DNA of 64,000 bases from Gammaproteobacteria bacterium (GCA_014075255.1 CP046178.1:769616-833615); one strand, 5' to 3'; shown: positions 28,380-37,138, counted from the first letter of the stretch. The notes: generated from the sequence alone by a model not told the origin. Numbers and translations: made by a program.

Positions 28380-29249
28380 ATGCGTTCTAATAATATTATT
28401 CTTGGATGTCTTTTTGCCATGATTGCAGAGCTTTGCTTTGTAGGCATGGGTTCGTTAGTTAAATTACTTTCTGAAAATCTTCCTAGTCAAAATGTTTTGT
28501 TTTTTAGAAATCTATTTGGCTTATTAGTCCTCTCGCCCCTAATTTTCAAACTCGGAGTAAAAACATTAAAGACTAAAAAACTAAAGTGGCACTTCTTGCG
28601 TTCCTTATCTGGCGTTTCAGCAATGTACTGCTTCTTCTATGCATTATCTGAATTACCACTTGCAGATGCCATGTTATTAAAAATTAGTGCACCCTTATTT
28701 ATACCCATCATCGCCTTTGTTTGGTTAAGCGAATATATATCCTTACGTGCCATTATGGCGATATTGATTGGATTTCTCGGTGTAGTACTAGTTTTAAAAC
28801 CAACTGGGGCCATACACATTGCTTCGCTTGCAGGTCTAATGGGTGGCGCACTTGCCGCACTGGCAAAAGTTACCATAAGGCGAATGTCAGACACTGAACC
28901 CACTAGCCGAATTGTTTTTTATTTTGGAGTTATCAGTTTGGTGATAGCCACTATTCCAATGTTTTGGTTTTGGCAAAACCCGAACAGTAAAGAATGGGGG
29001 CTACTTATACTATTAGGTGCCTTTGGTACCTTTGGGCAGTTATTCCTAACCAAAGCCTATACATTAGCGCCAGCGAGCAGAATTGCACCCTTTACCTATT
29101 CGTCTATTCTATTTGCCGGTATTATCGGCTGGGTATTTTGGGATGAAATTATTACCGTACTCACGGTATCAGGCGCATTATTAATTATTTTAGCGGGCAT
29201 CCTTATTATCCAAGAAAAACGACAATCAATCTCGGCGATTGAAGACTAA
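28380..29249 (+). CDS. EamA-family (DMT superfamily) transporter
   Basis: Inner-membrane exporter-like protein of 289 aa with about ten hydrophobic helices in two EamA repeats. Typical segments are FFRNLFGLLVLSP in the first repeat and FGTFGQLFLTKAYTLAPASR in the second. Substrate cannot be told from sequence; relatives export amino acids, metabolites or nucleosides. There is no clear ribosome-binding site before the ATG. It is convergent with an unknown gene 57 bases on. Confidence 0.88.
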   Translation: MRSNNIILGCLFAMIAELCFVGMGSLVKLLSENLPSQNVLFFRNLFGLLVLSPLIFKLGVKTLKTKKLKWHFLRSLSGVSAMYCFFYALSELPLADAMLLKISAPLFIPIIAFVWLSEYISLRAIMAILIGFLGVVLVLKPTGAIHIASLAGLMGGALAALAKVTIRRMSDTEPTSRIVFYFGVISLVIATIPMFWFWQNPNSKEWGLLILLGAFGTFGQLFLTKAYTLAPASRIAPFTYSSILFAGIIGWVFWDEIITVLTVSGALLIILAGILIIQEKRQSISAIED

Positions 29250-29306
29250 TCAATATCTTCTCTCAATTCACTTAACCTGCATTTTTAAAAAGCAGATGAA
29301 TTAATT

Positions 29307-29612
29307 TTAATAAGTTAAATCCTTAAAATCTGCCGCAATTTTATTCCAGCTCATTTGAATTTTTTCAAATAATTCATAATCGAATCCTCTTTTCCCTACA
29401 GATGATCTTTTGAAAAATATTCGATATTTTTGGTTAGAATCTTTTTCAGCAAATGCATACATTACATCTCCCACTTCAGGCGAATCTTCAGAGACTAATT
29501 CCACTGATTCCCAATCAACCGTGCCTTTGTTACTCATAACTTCCTTAATGACATCCATAAATATCATATTGCACAATTTAACTTGAGTAGAATCAATTTG
29601 CTGAGTTTTCAT
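29307..29612 (-). CDS. Hypothetical protein
   Basis: A 101-aa soluble protein that I do not recognise. It is mixed polar with a hydrophobic N-terminal third (VKLCNMIFMDVIKEVMSN), an acidic middle (ELVSEDSPEVGD) and a basic patch (RIFFKRSSVGKRG). No membrane helix or signal peptide is seen. It is the most distal gene of the leftward strand in the signalling locus and lies 43 bases after the next unknown gene, so it may belong to the same transcript. Confidence 0.5.
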   Translation of the reverse strand: MKTQQIDSTQVKLCNMIFMDVIKEVMSNKGTVDWESVELVSEDSPEVGDVMYAFAEKDSNQKYRIFFKRSSVGKRGFDYELFEKIQMSWNKIAADFKDLTY

Positions 29613-29655
29613 GATTATTAATTTAGAAAGATATAAAAGATGCTTGAATAGATAA

Positions 29656-30027
29656 TTACTTAAAATGTAATCTGTAGTTTTCTAATTGCTTATAGTTTAT
29701 TTTATATAGGCGCGCTTCAAATTGACTGGTTATATTCTGTAACTTAACGGTTAATCTCTCTTCCAAAGGTCTATTAAGTTCTGAGTACTCTTGAATAAGT
29801 TCAACATATAACTCACAAATAGAGGCTTCATTCGCATAATTTCTTTTCTTCCTAAAGTAGTTTGCAGCTAGTAAAAAATAATTTGGGGATGGCATAACAC
29901 CTGAATCGACATAATTTTGAATTTCTAGCCGACACTTTCCAACCACCTCTTCAATGCCGTAACTTTTACCAATTAAATGGCTAGCAGATTTGAGCCAATA
30001 TACTAGGTAGAACGAATATCTTATCAA
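29656..30027 (-). CDS. Hypothetical protein coupled to a receiver gene
   Basis: Unrecognised 123-aa helical, basic protein rich in Tyr, Leu and Asn. The start is a TTG whose TTGA overlaps the TGA stop of the receiver gene 30024-30383, so translation is probably coupled to it. No methionine codon occurs in the first 40 codons, which supports the TTG. Predicted all-alpha, with no catalytic motif. It could be an output or phosphotransfer partner; there is one His near the N-terminus (SHLIGK) but no Hpt-type signature. Confidence 0.5.
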   Translation of the reverse strand: MIRYSFYLVYWLKSASHLIGKSYGIEEVVGKCRLEIQNYVDSGVMPSPNYFLLAANYFRKKRNYANEASICELYVELIQEYSELNRPLEERLTVKLQNITSQFEARLYKINYKQLENYRLHFK

Positions 30028-30383
30028 ACCAACTGAGAGACTTTCCCTAATAAACGGTCAGTGTCATAAGGTTTCTCAAAGAAACCGGCTGCGCCTAATT
30101 CAAGCGCTTTTTCTCGGTGACTAATTTTCTTGCTCGCAGTGATAAAGATAACCGGAGTACTTTGGGTAGCGGTCAGCTCCTGCATAGTTTCCGCGACGGT
30201 CAAACCGTTACCACCAGGCATAGCAATATCCATAATGACTAAATCAGGATTGTTTTGAACCGCTGACTTTATGCCCATAACTGCATCGTATGCTAAAACT
30301 GTTTCATACCCCATTGAACGCAAGCGAATCTCTAAAGACTTCGCAATACGTTTATCGTCTTCTATTACTAATACCCGCTTCAT
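30024..30383 (-). CDS. Stand-alone response regulator receiver protein (copy 1)
   Basis: A 119-aa CheY-like receiver with no output domain. The acidic pocket is EDD at residues 8-10, the phospho-acceptor is Asp52 in VIMDIAMPGG, the switch Thr82 is in ITASKK and Lys104 is in FFEKPYD. It is a close paralogue of the next gene (30427-30786): same length, and both carry SKKI and GAAGFFEKPYD. It overlaps the downstream unknown gene by a TTGA. It must act on a partner protein or pass phosphate on. Confidence 0.9.
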   Translation of the reverse strand: MKRVLVIEDDKRIAKSLEIRLRSMGYETVLAYDAVMGIKSAVQNNPDLVIMDIAMPGGNGLTVAETMQELTATQSTPVIFITASKKISHREKALELGAAGFFEKPYDTDRLLGKVSQLV

Positions 30384-30426
30384 TCTGATACTCCTTTATC
30401 AAAGTATTTCTGCATTAATAGTTTTA

Positions 30427-30786
30427 TTAAACCAAGCTATTAACTTTAGTCAGTAGCATATCTGCATCATAGGGTTTCTCAAAAAATCCTGCAGCACCCA
30501 TTTCCATTGCTTTTTCTTTTAATCCTATTTTTTTACTAGCAGTTACAAAAATTATAGGAATACCTGCTGTATCTACCAAATTATTAAATCGTTCTGCCAA
30601 AGAAAAACCATCGCCTCCTGGCATAGATATATCTAATAAAATTAAATTAGGCTTAAAAGTTTTAGCGCTAGATACCGCAACGACTGCATCATGCGCAGCT
30701 TTTACTTCATAGCCACATGACTTGAGTCGAATACTTAATGCCATAGCGATTTTTTTATCATCTTCAATGATCATTACTTTTTTCAT
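30427..30786 (-). CDS. Stand-alone response regulator receiver protein (copy 2)
   Basis: A 119-aa CheY-like receiver, paralogue of 30024-30383. Conserved residues are the acidic pair Asp9/Asp10, Asp52 in LILLDISMPGG, Thr82 in VTASKK and Lys104 in FFEKPYD. Its ATG overlaps the TGA of the upstream receiver-kinase as ATGA, a strong sign of one operon and matched expression. No DNA-binding or enzymatic domain is attached. Confidence 0.92.
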   Translation of the reverse strand: MKKVMIIEDDKKIAMALSIRLKSCGYEVKAAHDAVVAVSSAKTFKPNLILLDISMPGGDGFSLAERFNNLVDTAGIPIIFVTASKKIGLKEKAMEMGAAGFFEKPYDADMLLTKVNSLV

Positions 30787-32087
30787 ATTGCTTGTTCCTG
30801 TATTAACGTATCTAGATTTACTTCCTGAATGAGTGAATTCATACCTGTATCCGAATCGTGAATTGGCAAAGTAAAAGAGAATTCACTTCCTTTACCCACA
30901 AGACTATTAACAGATATTTTTCCATCATGAAGATTTACCAACTCTCTACAAATATTTAGCCCCAACCCTAATCCACCCAAACTAGTAGAGGTTTCATTTG
31001 CACTTTGCTCAGGTGTAACCTGATATAGTCGCTCAAAAATACTTTTTAAATCTACGGGAGAGATACCACAACCATTATCAAATACTGTAATTTTAATAAA
31101 CTCTGAATTCTCGGAGTCAGTTTCTGCTGTAACGTAAACTTTCCCATTATGATCTGTAAATTTAATCGCATTATTAATTAAATTCGTTAAGATTTGTTCA
31201 ACCCGATTTGGATCCATATAAACGTCTGGCAAGTCATCCGCAAAATGCGCGCTTAGTTCGATCGACTTATATTTTGCAATTACCGTCATAGCTGCTATCA
31301 CTTTATCAATAACCGTACCTACAACATTAGGTTCTAGCTCGACACGTAATTTTCCTGTTTCTAGACGAGTCACATCTAGCAAATCATTCACACCATTAGC
31401 CATTTGCATACAGCTATCTTTTATAATTTGTAAATATTCATTCTGATCATCATTAATCTCACCTGATATACCATCTAACATTATGCTTGCAAATTCTTTT
31501 ATTGAAGTTAATGGAGTTTTCAGTTCATGCGAAACAGTTTGATAAAATCTTTGGATTTCATCGTGCTTACGTGTTAACTCGCGGTTTTTTTCTTCAAGTC
31601 GATGAGTTTGCTTTTCTATCGCTTTACGTAAATGAAATTTTTCAACTGCATTACCAATCGTTCTTTTCAATGACTCAGTTGAAACTACACGTTTGGGCAA
31701 ATAATCTGTTGCACCTGCACGTAATGCATCTGCTGCAATGGTTTCGTTACCCTGACCCGTTAGCATGATTACGGGAATTCGAGTTTTTGTTTGCTTATCC
31801 ATTAAATTCAAGAACTCAACGCCATCTAGGTCTGGTAAGTTGTAATCTAATAAGATGCAATCAAAGTCATCTGTTTCACATACTTTTATGCCATCTTCCC
31901 CAAGCCCTAATTCTGAAAACTCATAACCTTGTTTGTAGTCATCAATTAAGTACTGTTTATATAGATCTCGGTCAGCAGGATTGTCGTCTATAACCAATAC
32001 TTTTAGATCATTTTCTGTCTTTGGTCCGAGGTGAATACTCTCCAGATTGGGCTGAACACTCTCCATATTGGCATTTATCCCTGACAT
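30783..32087 (-). CDS. Hybrid protein: N-terminal receiver plus histidine kinase
   Basis: Soluble 434-aa protein with a receiver domain (about residues 28-145, phospho-acceptor Asp81 in CILLDYNLPDLDG). A coiled-coil linker (about 150-185) follows, then a HisKA domain with His187 in TVSHELKTPL and a HATPase domain with NLINNAIKF, DNGCGI and GGLGLGLNI. It has no membrane segment and no other sensor domain, so its input is presumably phosphate on the N-terminal receiver. It is coupled to the following receiver gene by ATGA. A 205-base gap separates it from the upstream receiver/kinase pair. Confidence 0.92.
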   Translation of the reverse strand: MSGINANMESVQPNLESIHLGPKTENDLKVLVIDDNPADRDLYKQYLIDDYKQGYEFSELGLGEDGIKVCETDDFDCILLDYNLPDLDGVEFLNLMDKQTKTRIPVIMLTGQGNETIAADALRAGATDYLPKRVVSTESLKRTIGNAVEKFHLRKAIEKQTHRLEEKNRELTRKHDEIQRFYQTVSHELKTPLTSIKEFASIMLDGISGEINDDQNEYLQIIKDSCMQMANGVNDLLDVTRLETGKLRVELEPNVVGTVIDKVIAAMTVIAKYKSIELSAHFADDLPDVYMDPNRVEQILTNLINNAIKFTDHNGKVYVTAETDSENSEFIKITVFDNGCGISPVDLKSIFERLYQVTPEQSANETSTSLGGLGLGLNICRELVNLHDGKISVNSLVGKGSEFSFTLPIHDSDTGMNSLIQEVNLDTLIQEQAI

Positions 32088-32292
32088 AAATATAAGATCA
32101 TCCCTAAGGTTGGTTGATTTTGATAAAAAGTAAAGCGGCTCAATAACTTATATCGGCAATACGCTTAAACTCTTTAGAAGAATTAAATGGCTAAAATACA
32201 GTAGCTTACTGTTGAAAACGCGCGAGATTATAAGTAATTACGCAATTTGGATTTTTAGAACTTTTATTGCCTAGCGATATTAGAGCAAGTAG

Positions 32293-32769
32293 CTATACAT
32301 CTGATAGCGCATCACACTTAGTCTGAGGTATTTTAACTAACGTAAACCAAAAGTCCGTCATCTTATGTATAGCTTGCTGGAATTGATCGAAATCAACAGG
32401 TTTCTTTATATAACAGTTTGCATGCGCGTTATAAGTTCTGAGCATATCTTTTTCAGCATCTGAGGTAGTTAGAATGATTACCGGTATACATTTCAATGAA
32501 GGATCGGTTTTAATAACTTCAAGGACTTCTCTACCGTCAATACCAGGCAAATTTAAATCTAATAATATAAGATCGGGCTTAGTTGCATTGGAAAAATCAT
32601 TTTCTTTATGCAGATATTCCAATGCTTCTTCACCAGTTTCCACTACACTAAGCAAAACTCGTACTTTAGCAGCTTTTAAGGCTTCAATAGCCAAATCTGC
32701 ATGAGCTTGATTATCCTCTACTAAAAGTATCTTTACAGTCGGATAACTTATTTCTGATTCTGTTCTCAT
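32293..32769 (-). CDS. Rcp1-like response regulator receiver protein
   Basis: A 158-aa receiver of the type that pairs with phytochrome-like kinases (Rcp1 group): ILLVEDNQAHADLAIEALK, LLDLNLPGIDGREVLE with phospho-acceptor Asp71, LTTSDAEKDML and the YIKKPVDFDQF end. I chose ATG 32769 because AGGA lies six bases before it; a TTG at 32793 overlaps the kinase stop but has weaker support. It directly follows the membrane kinase and is its likely partner. No output domain. Confidence 0.9.
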   Translation of the reverse strand: MRTESEISYPTVKILLVEDNQAHADLAIEALKAAKVRVLLSVVETGEEALEYLHKENDFSNATKPDLILLDLNLPGIDGREVLEVIKTDPSLKCIPVIILTTSDAEKDMLRTYNAHANCYIKKPVDFDQFQQAIHKMTDFWFTLVKIPQTKCDALSDV

Positions 32770-32789
32770 TTCAATTCCTATTGTTATAA

Positions 32790-34769
32790 TCAAGCCGCAA
32801 TTTGATTTGTTTTATCTAATCTATACCTATCGTCAATGGGTAAGGTAAAAATAAATATAGTCCCTTCATCAGGATTAGATTTTAAACTTATTTCACCGCC
32901 GTAGCGTTCTATTATTTTCTTGCATACTGACAAGCCTATGCCGGTGCCAGTATATTTGTCTCGTGAATGTAAACGTTTAAATATCACAAATACTTTTTCG
33001 TAATATTTTTCATCAATCCCTATACCATTATCCTCTACATAAAATTTCCAAAAATCACCTACTTGTTCTGCATTTATATGTATTTTTGGAGGTTTACTCT
33101 GGTTATATTTAATCGCATTACTAATTATATTTAGGAGAACAGTTCTTATTTGTACGGGATCAGCATATATATTTGGCATTTCACTCCAAGTGATTAAAGC
33201 AAATGATTCATTTATTTTAATTCTTAAATCTTGCTTGATATCTTTCAATATCTCTTCAATCCAAATAGATTTCTCATCACCTTCCTGTGTATCAACCCTG
33301 GAGAAAGTCAATAGTCCCTCAACTAATGCTTCCATCCTAGAACAACCGGTAACCACATAATTAATAAATTTATCTGCATCTTCATCTAAATTACCCGCAT
33401 ATCTTTTTGAAAGTAGTTGAGAGTAACTGCTTATAACACGTAGTGGTTCTTGTAAATCGTGAGACGCAATATAGGCAAACAAGCTAAGGTCTTCATTTGA
33501 CCTTTCCAATAATGTTGTTTTCTTTTTCAATTCTTCGTTTAGCGTCTTTCGCATACGCATAAGACTTCTAAGCATATTGAGTGTGGATGCAAATTTTGAA
33601 AATTCATCTTGACCAGATTCATCAATTTCAAAATTTAAATTGTCACTAGACAACTTCTTAGTGACTATAGACAATTTAGCTAGTCTTATAATTATATCCT
33701 GATAAACAAATTTCCATACTACTAGCAAGAAAAATATTATAGAAATAATAGCAACGACATAAAATGCATACTGGCTATTTAAAATAGTTTTACTCAATGC
33801 TAACGCAGTTTTATCAGTATTATCTTTTACAGAAATAGATAATAAGTTTACTGCCTCGTAAAGCTGTTTGGTAAGCGCACTATTTTCTTTGTGTAAAGCT
33901 GATACTTGTCTTGACGTTTCTGTTAATTTTAATCGAGCATCAAATAAATCTGGTGTGTCTTGTCCATATTTTATCAACGTTAGAATATGCGGCCCCATAT
34001 CTTTACGCAGATCTAGCCCTTTATAATTGACTACTGATCTGGTAATCACCCTTAATGCGTGATCGTATTCTTGCTCGATATCTAATATTTTATCCTTAGA
34101 ATCCGCCCCCTCTATTGTTAACATATTTTTCCGCAGCTCCGCGGTCCTCGCTATTAGCTCTGATATTACACCGATATTAGTAATACTATTGAGTGCTAAG
34201 TTTTCAAAATTTTTATTTTCCCGTAATTCAGTTATCTGCTCTGTAAATTTATCTTTTACATTTATCTTTATTAAAGTTGTAGATTGTGCAATGCCCTCCA
34301 ACGCACTTCTCATTATCTTCAATTCATGACTGAACTCACCTTTAGTTTTTAAACTTTTATTTAAAATCTCATATTCAATATTCAAATTATTCTCTAGCTT
34401 GCCAAGAATAGTTTCAATTTCATCAGAACTTTTATTTAAAGTAGAGACATCATTTAACTGCTTCAGTTCTGTATACAAATAATAAATAGATTCAAATGAA
34501 TTATCCTTATTACTATTTAATTCATATATCGTTTTTGAGTCACTCATTTTTAAAGAAAACTCTATTAGATCATGTGCATATAATGACATAGCATTGACTC
34601 CCACTAGCGCAGGAATAGATGCATTTGTTAAAGAATTTTTAGATTGATCTATATTGCGCAGTATATAGTTGGAGCTGAACATCGCAAATAAAAGCAAAAA
34701 CAATCCTATGGAAAAAAATATAATGAGCTTTTGCCCTATTCCCAATGATTTCATCTTACTTAACAGCAT
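32790..34769 (-). CDS. Membrane sensor histidine kinase with a large helical periplasmic domain
   Basis: A 659-aa kinase: membrane helix 1 at residues 13-32, then about 300 periplasmic residues that look wholly alpha-helical with heptad-like spacing. Helix 2 is at 335-355 and HAMP at about 357-410. HisKA has His437 in ASHDLQEPLRV, and HATPase has NIISNAIKYN, DNGIGID and GTGIGLSVCKK. The architecture and the ASIPALVGVNAM segment after helix 1 recall TorS, whose periplasmic helical bundle is read by a binding protein. The divergent neighbour encodes a solute-binding protein. The paired receiver gene follows at once. Confidence 0.9.
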   Translation of the reverse strand: MLLSKMKSLGIGQKLIIFFSIGLFLLLFAMFSSNYILRNIDQSKNSLTNASIPALVGVNAMSLYAHDLIEFSLKMSDSKTIYELNSNKDNSFESIYYLYTELKQLNDVSTLNKSSDEIETILGKLENNLNIEYEILNKSLKTKGEFSHELKIMRSALEGIAQSTTLIKINVKDKFTEQITELRENKNFENLALNSITNIGVISELIARTAELRKNMLTIEGADSKDKILDIEQEYDHALRVITRSVVNYKGLDLRKDMGPHILTLIKYGQDTPDLFDARLKLTETSRQVSALHKENSALTKQLYEAVNLLSISVKDNTDKTALALSKTILNSQYAFYVVAIISIIFFLLVVWKFVYQDIIIRLAKLSIVTKKLSSDNLNFEIDESGQDEFSKFASTLNMLRSLMRMRKTLNEELKKKTTLLERSNEDLSLFAYIASHDLQEPLRVISSYSQLLSKRYAGNLDEDADKFINYVVTGCSRMEALVEGLLTFSRVDTQEGDEKSIWIEEILKDIKQDLRIKINESFALITWSEMPNIYADPVQIRTVLLNIISNAIKYNQSKPPKIHINAEQVGDFWKFYVEDNGIGIDEKYYEKVFVIFKRLHSRDKYTGTGIGLSVCKKIIERYGGEISLKSNPDEGTIFIFTLPIDDRYRLDKTNQIAA

Positions 34770-34983
34770 ATTAAAGAAAATATAAAAAATGCCGTTAAAG
34801 AATGTACTAATTTTTTAGTAATTTTCATTGCATCAAACATTAGGAAAAATTAAATAATTTTAGATATCTTTTTTCGTGATATTTCTAAAGTTTAAATTAT
34901 GCTTTTGAAATGAATACGAACTAAATAGATAACCCTCTAGCTTTATATATCGGCATTAGATGCAAATAATTAAGGGAAATAAT
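34770..34983. promoter_or_regulatory. Divergent promoter region, kinase / solute-binding protein
   Basis: A 214-base AT-rich gap between two divergent genes that probably work together, so a shared regulatory region is likely. I could not pick a single convincing -35/-10 pair. AAGGGA at 34972-34977 is the ribosome-binding site of the binding-protein gene. Confidence 0.45.
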
Positions 34984-36459
34984 ATGAAATACCAATTTTC
35001 AAATAGTCGACGAAAATTATTGATAAAGGCTAGTTCTGCTGCAATTGCCTCTCAAATCTCGGCCACTTCACTATTTGCAAAGCCTAATCAAGCTCAATTC
35101 ACACTTAACAATTTAGATGAACAAATAATAAAGCAGGCAAAAAAGCTGACCGAAGGAAAATCAGTCACTCTCTCTATACTACAACCACAAGGATCTTTAG
35201 GTAATGTTAAGCCAGTAGGCGATATATTTTCTAAATTAACGAATATTAGTATTAACTATATTGAATCTTCACTAGACGAAATCAATGCAAAAATTTTAGC
35301 GCAATCACTGTCTAATGAAATATCTTTTGATATAGCGCTTCCGGCAACTTTTGGTTTGCCTGACTTAATTGAAGCTGGCTCTATAAGAGACCTAGATGAA
35401 TTTGTGGATAGCTATGAACCAACAAATTTTTATCATGACATGCTCTATCCAACCGGTGATTTCTACAAAAATAAGTTTTATGGGTATCAAACGGATGGCG
35501 ATACTTATCTTATGTTTTATAATAAAGCATGGTTAGAAGACAAAACAGAGCAAAATAACTTTAAAAAAGAATATGGATACCCATTAGCTGTTCCTAAAAC
35601 CTGGGAACAACTTGACCAGATGACTAGATTCTTTCATCGTCCTGACGAAAATATGTACGGTGGCGCTTTATTTAGAAACAAAGATTACATTGCATGGGAG
35701 TGGTGGACACGCTTTCATGCCAAAGGTTATTACCCATTTAACAATAAACTACAGCCACAGATTAATTCAGATGCTGGCGTAGAAGCATTAACTGAATTAC
35801 TTGAGACAACAAACTATTTATACCCTCAATCAAAGACCAATGGGTTATTTGAAAACTGGGAAGCCTTTGCAGAAGGTAATATGTTTTGCAATATAGGCTG
35901 GGGTGGCACACAAAAATATTTAAATGGACCTAAGTCTAAAATCAAAGATAATCTAGCTTTTGGTCCCGCACCTGGCGGTATTGTGAATAACGAGTTATTG
36001 CATACGCCGTATTTCAATTGGGGTTGGAACTACACAGTTTCAAGCTTAACAAAAGAACCAGAAATTGCTTATTTATTTACGCTTTTCGCATGCAGCCCCA
36101 AAATGTCCACAGAGGCAGTTAAATTTGCTGATGGTTACTTTGATCCATTCCGCAGTGAACATTATTCAGATAGCGAAATTCAAGAAACCTATTCTGAGCC
36201 ATTTTTAGCCGCACATAAATTTAGTATGGAAAACAGCATTCCTGATCTCTACCTTACTGGACAAGGTGAGTATTGGGATATTCTAAAAGAAAATATTGAT
36301 CTAGCGAACCGTAGCACCTTAACCCCCAAGCTTGCACTGGACACCACTGCTAAAGCTTGGAATCAGATTAGTGCACGTTATGGAGTTAAAGCTCAACTGG
36401 AACAATGGCAATTTCTAAAAAGCAAATATCCAGAAAATATACGCAAAAAGTTGATATAA
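34984..36459 (+). CDS. Tat-exported extracellular solute-binding protein (SBP type 1), no transporter partners
   Basis: Periplasmic binding protein of about 491 aa in the sugar/oligosaccharide SBP_bac_1 class. The N-terminus has a twin-arginine signal (SRRKLLIKA) and a hydrophobic stretch ending at SLFAKP, so it is probably exported folded. Features include DGDTYLMFYNKAWL, VPKTWEQLDQMTRFF and the aromatic-rich NWGWNYTVSS, fitting a carbohydrate or related ligand. The start is ATG 34984 with AAGGGA seven bases before it. No permease or ATPase gene lies nearby; instead a sensor kinase is divergent. A sensory co-receptor role is inferred. Confidence 0.88.
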   Translation: MKYQFSNSRRKLLIKASSAAIASQISATSLFAKPNQAQFTLNNLDEQIIKQAKKLTEGKSVTLSILQPQGSLGNVKPVGDIFSKLTNISINYIESSLDEINAKILAQSLSNEISFDIALPATFGLPDLIEAGSIRDLDEFVDSYEPTNFYHDMLYPTGDFYKNKFYGYQTDGDTYLMFYNKAWLEDKTEQNNFKKEYGYPLAVPKTWEQLDQMTRFFHRPDENMYGGALFRNKDYIAWEWWTRFHAKGYYPFNNKLQPQINSDAGVEALTELLETTNYLYPQSKTNGLFENWEAFAEGNMFCNIGWGGTQKYLNGPKSKIKDNLAFGPAPGGIVNNELLHTPYFNWGWNYTVSSLTKEPEIAYLFTLFACSPKMSTEAVKFADGYFDPFRSEHYSDSEIQETYSEPFLAAHKFSMENSIPDLYLTGQGEYWDILKENIDLANRSTLTPKLALDTTAKAWNQISARYGVKAQLEQWQFLKSKYPENIRKKLI

Positions 36460-36480
36460 ATTTCTCTGAAAAAAATAACT

Positions 36481-36510
36481 ATAATGCTAATTAATTATAA
36501 TTAGCATTAT
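36481..36510. terminator. Bidirectional intrinsic terminator
   Basis: Perfect 12-bp stem ATAATGCTAATT / AATTAGCATTAT around a 6-base loop. T's follow on the plus strand (36511-36514), and a run of A's before it serves as the T-tract on the minus strand. It lies between the convergent binding-protein and VOC genes, where it can end transcription from both sides. The stem is A/T-rich, so its strength is uncertain. Confidence 0.7.
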
Positions 36511-36576
36511 TTTTGAATGCTGTGCTCACGTTGATGACGCTTTAATTTATTATCTGTTTTCAAACAAATGGGCCGC

Positions 36577-36987
36577 TCATGGGTGATCCGAACCTTTTTC
36601 ATATTCGTCTAACTCGATCACATTACTATCAGGATCACGAATAAAAACGGCTGACATTCCTTTAAAACTAAATGAACCGGTTTCTGCTATGTTATTTTCT
36701 TTTAAAAATTCTTTAGCTACATTGAGTGAATTTACTGTCAATGCAATATGTGTATAGCCTGGGTACTTTTCATCAACATCCATGAGAATGTTATTTTGGT
36801 TTTGTGTGGTCGCAAGACCTAATAAATTCAGCACCACACCACTTGGGTGCTTCATGATGATTGGGTGGCCATCGTCGAAACCAAAATCAACTAATGCTTC
36901 AAAACCTAAGTTTTCATAAAATTTTACAGATTTGACTCTATCTTTTATTCGAATACCAATATGATTGACTGATTCTATATTGAGCAT
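36577..36987 (-). CDS. VOC-superfamily (glyoxalase/dioxygenase-like) protein
   Basis: A 136-aa vicinal-oxygen-chelate protein: VNHIGIRIKDRVKSVKFYEN at the N-terminus (first metal-ligand His), YTHIALTVNSLNVAKEFL in the middle (second His) and FIRDPDSNVIELDEY at the end (Glu ligand). The fold repeats as two beta-alpha-beta-beta-beta units. The substrate is unknown; it resembles lactoylglutathione-lyase-like relatives but lacks the full GloA signature. Confidence 0.85.
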   Translation of the reverse strand: MLNIESVNHIGIRIKDRVKSVKFYENLGFEALVDFGFDDGHPIIMKHPSGVVLNLLGLATTQNQNNILMDVDEKYPGYTHIALTVNSLNVAKEFLKENNIAETGSFSFKGMSAVFIRDPDSNVIELDEYEKGSDHP

Positions 36988-37138
36988 AAATTTGTTCCTT
37001 TAAATTACTTTTGGCCAAACACAATCATCCAAGACTCACTCATTATAAGCACAAGTCTATTTATCTAAAGTGTGCTGAAATTCTCTTCACTAAATAATAG
37101 AACAATTCACCATCCTCTCAGGTGTAAATACTTCTTTA

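Noticed and set aside
29277-29295. CTGC...GCAG dyad between the EamA gene and the next gene as a terminator
   Set aside because: It is a loopless A/T palindrome with four G/C-bearing pairs; too weak to call.
34984-36459. Reading the solute-binding protein as part of an ABC importer
   Set aside because: No permease or ATPase gene for sugar uptake lies within the flanking region; the ABC genes at 45-50 kb are an unrelated Gld-like type.
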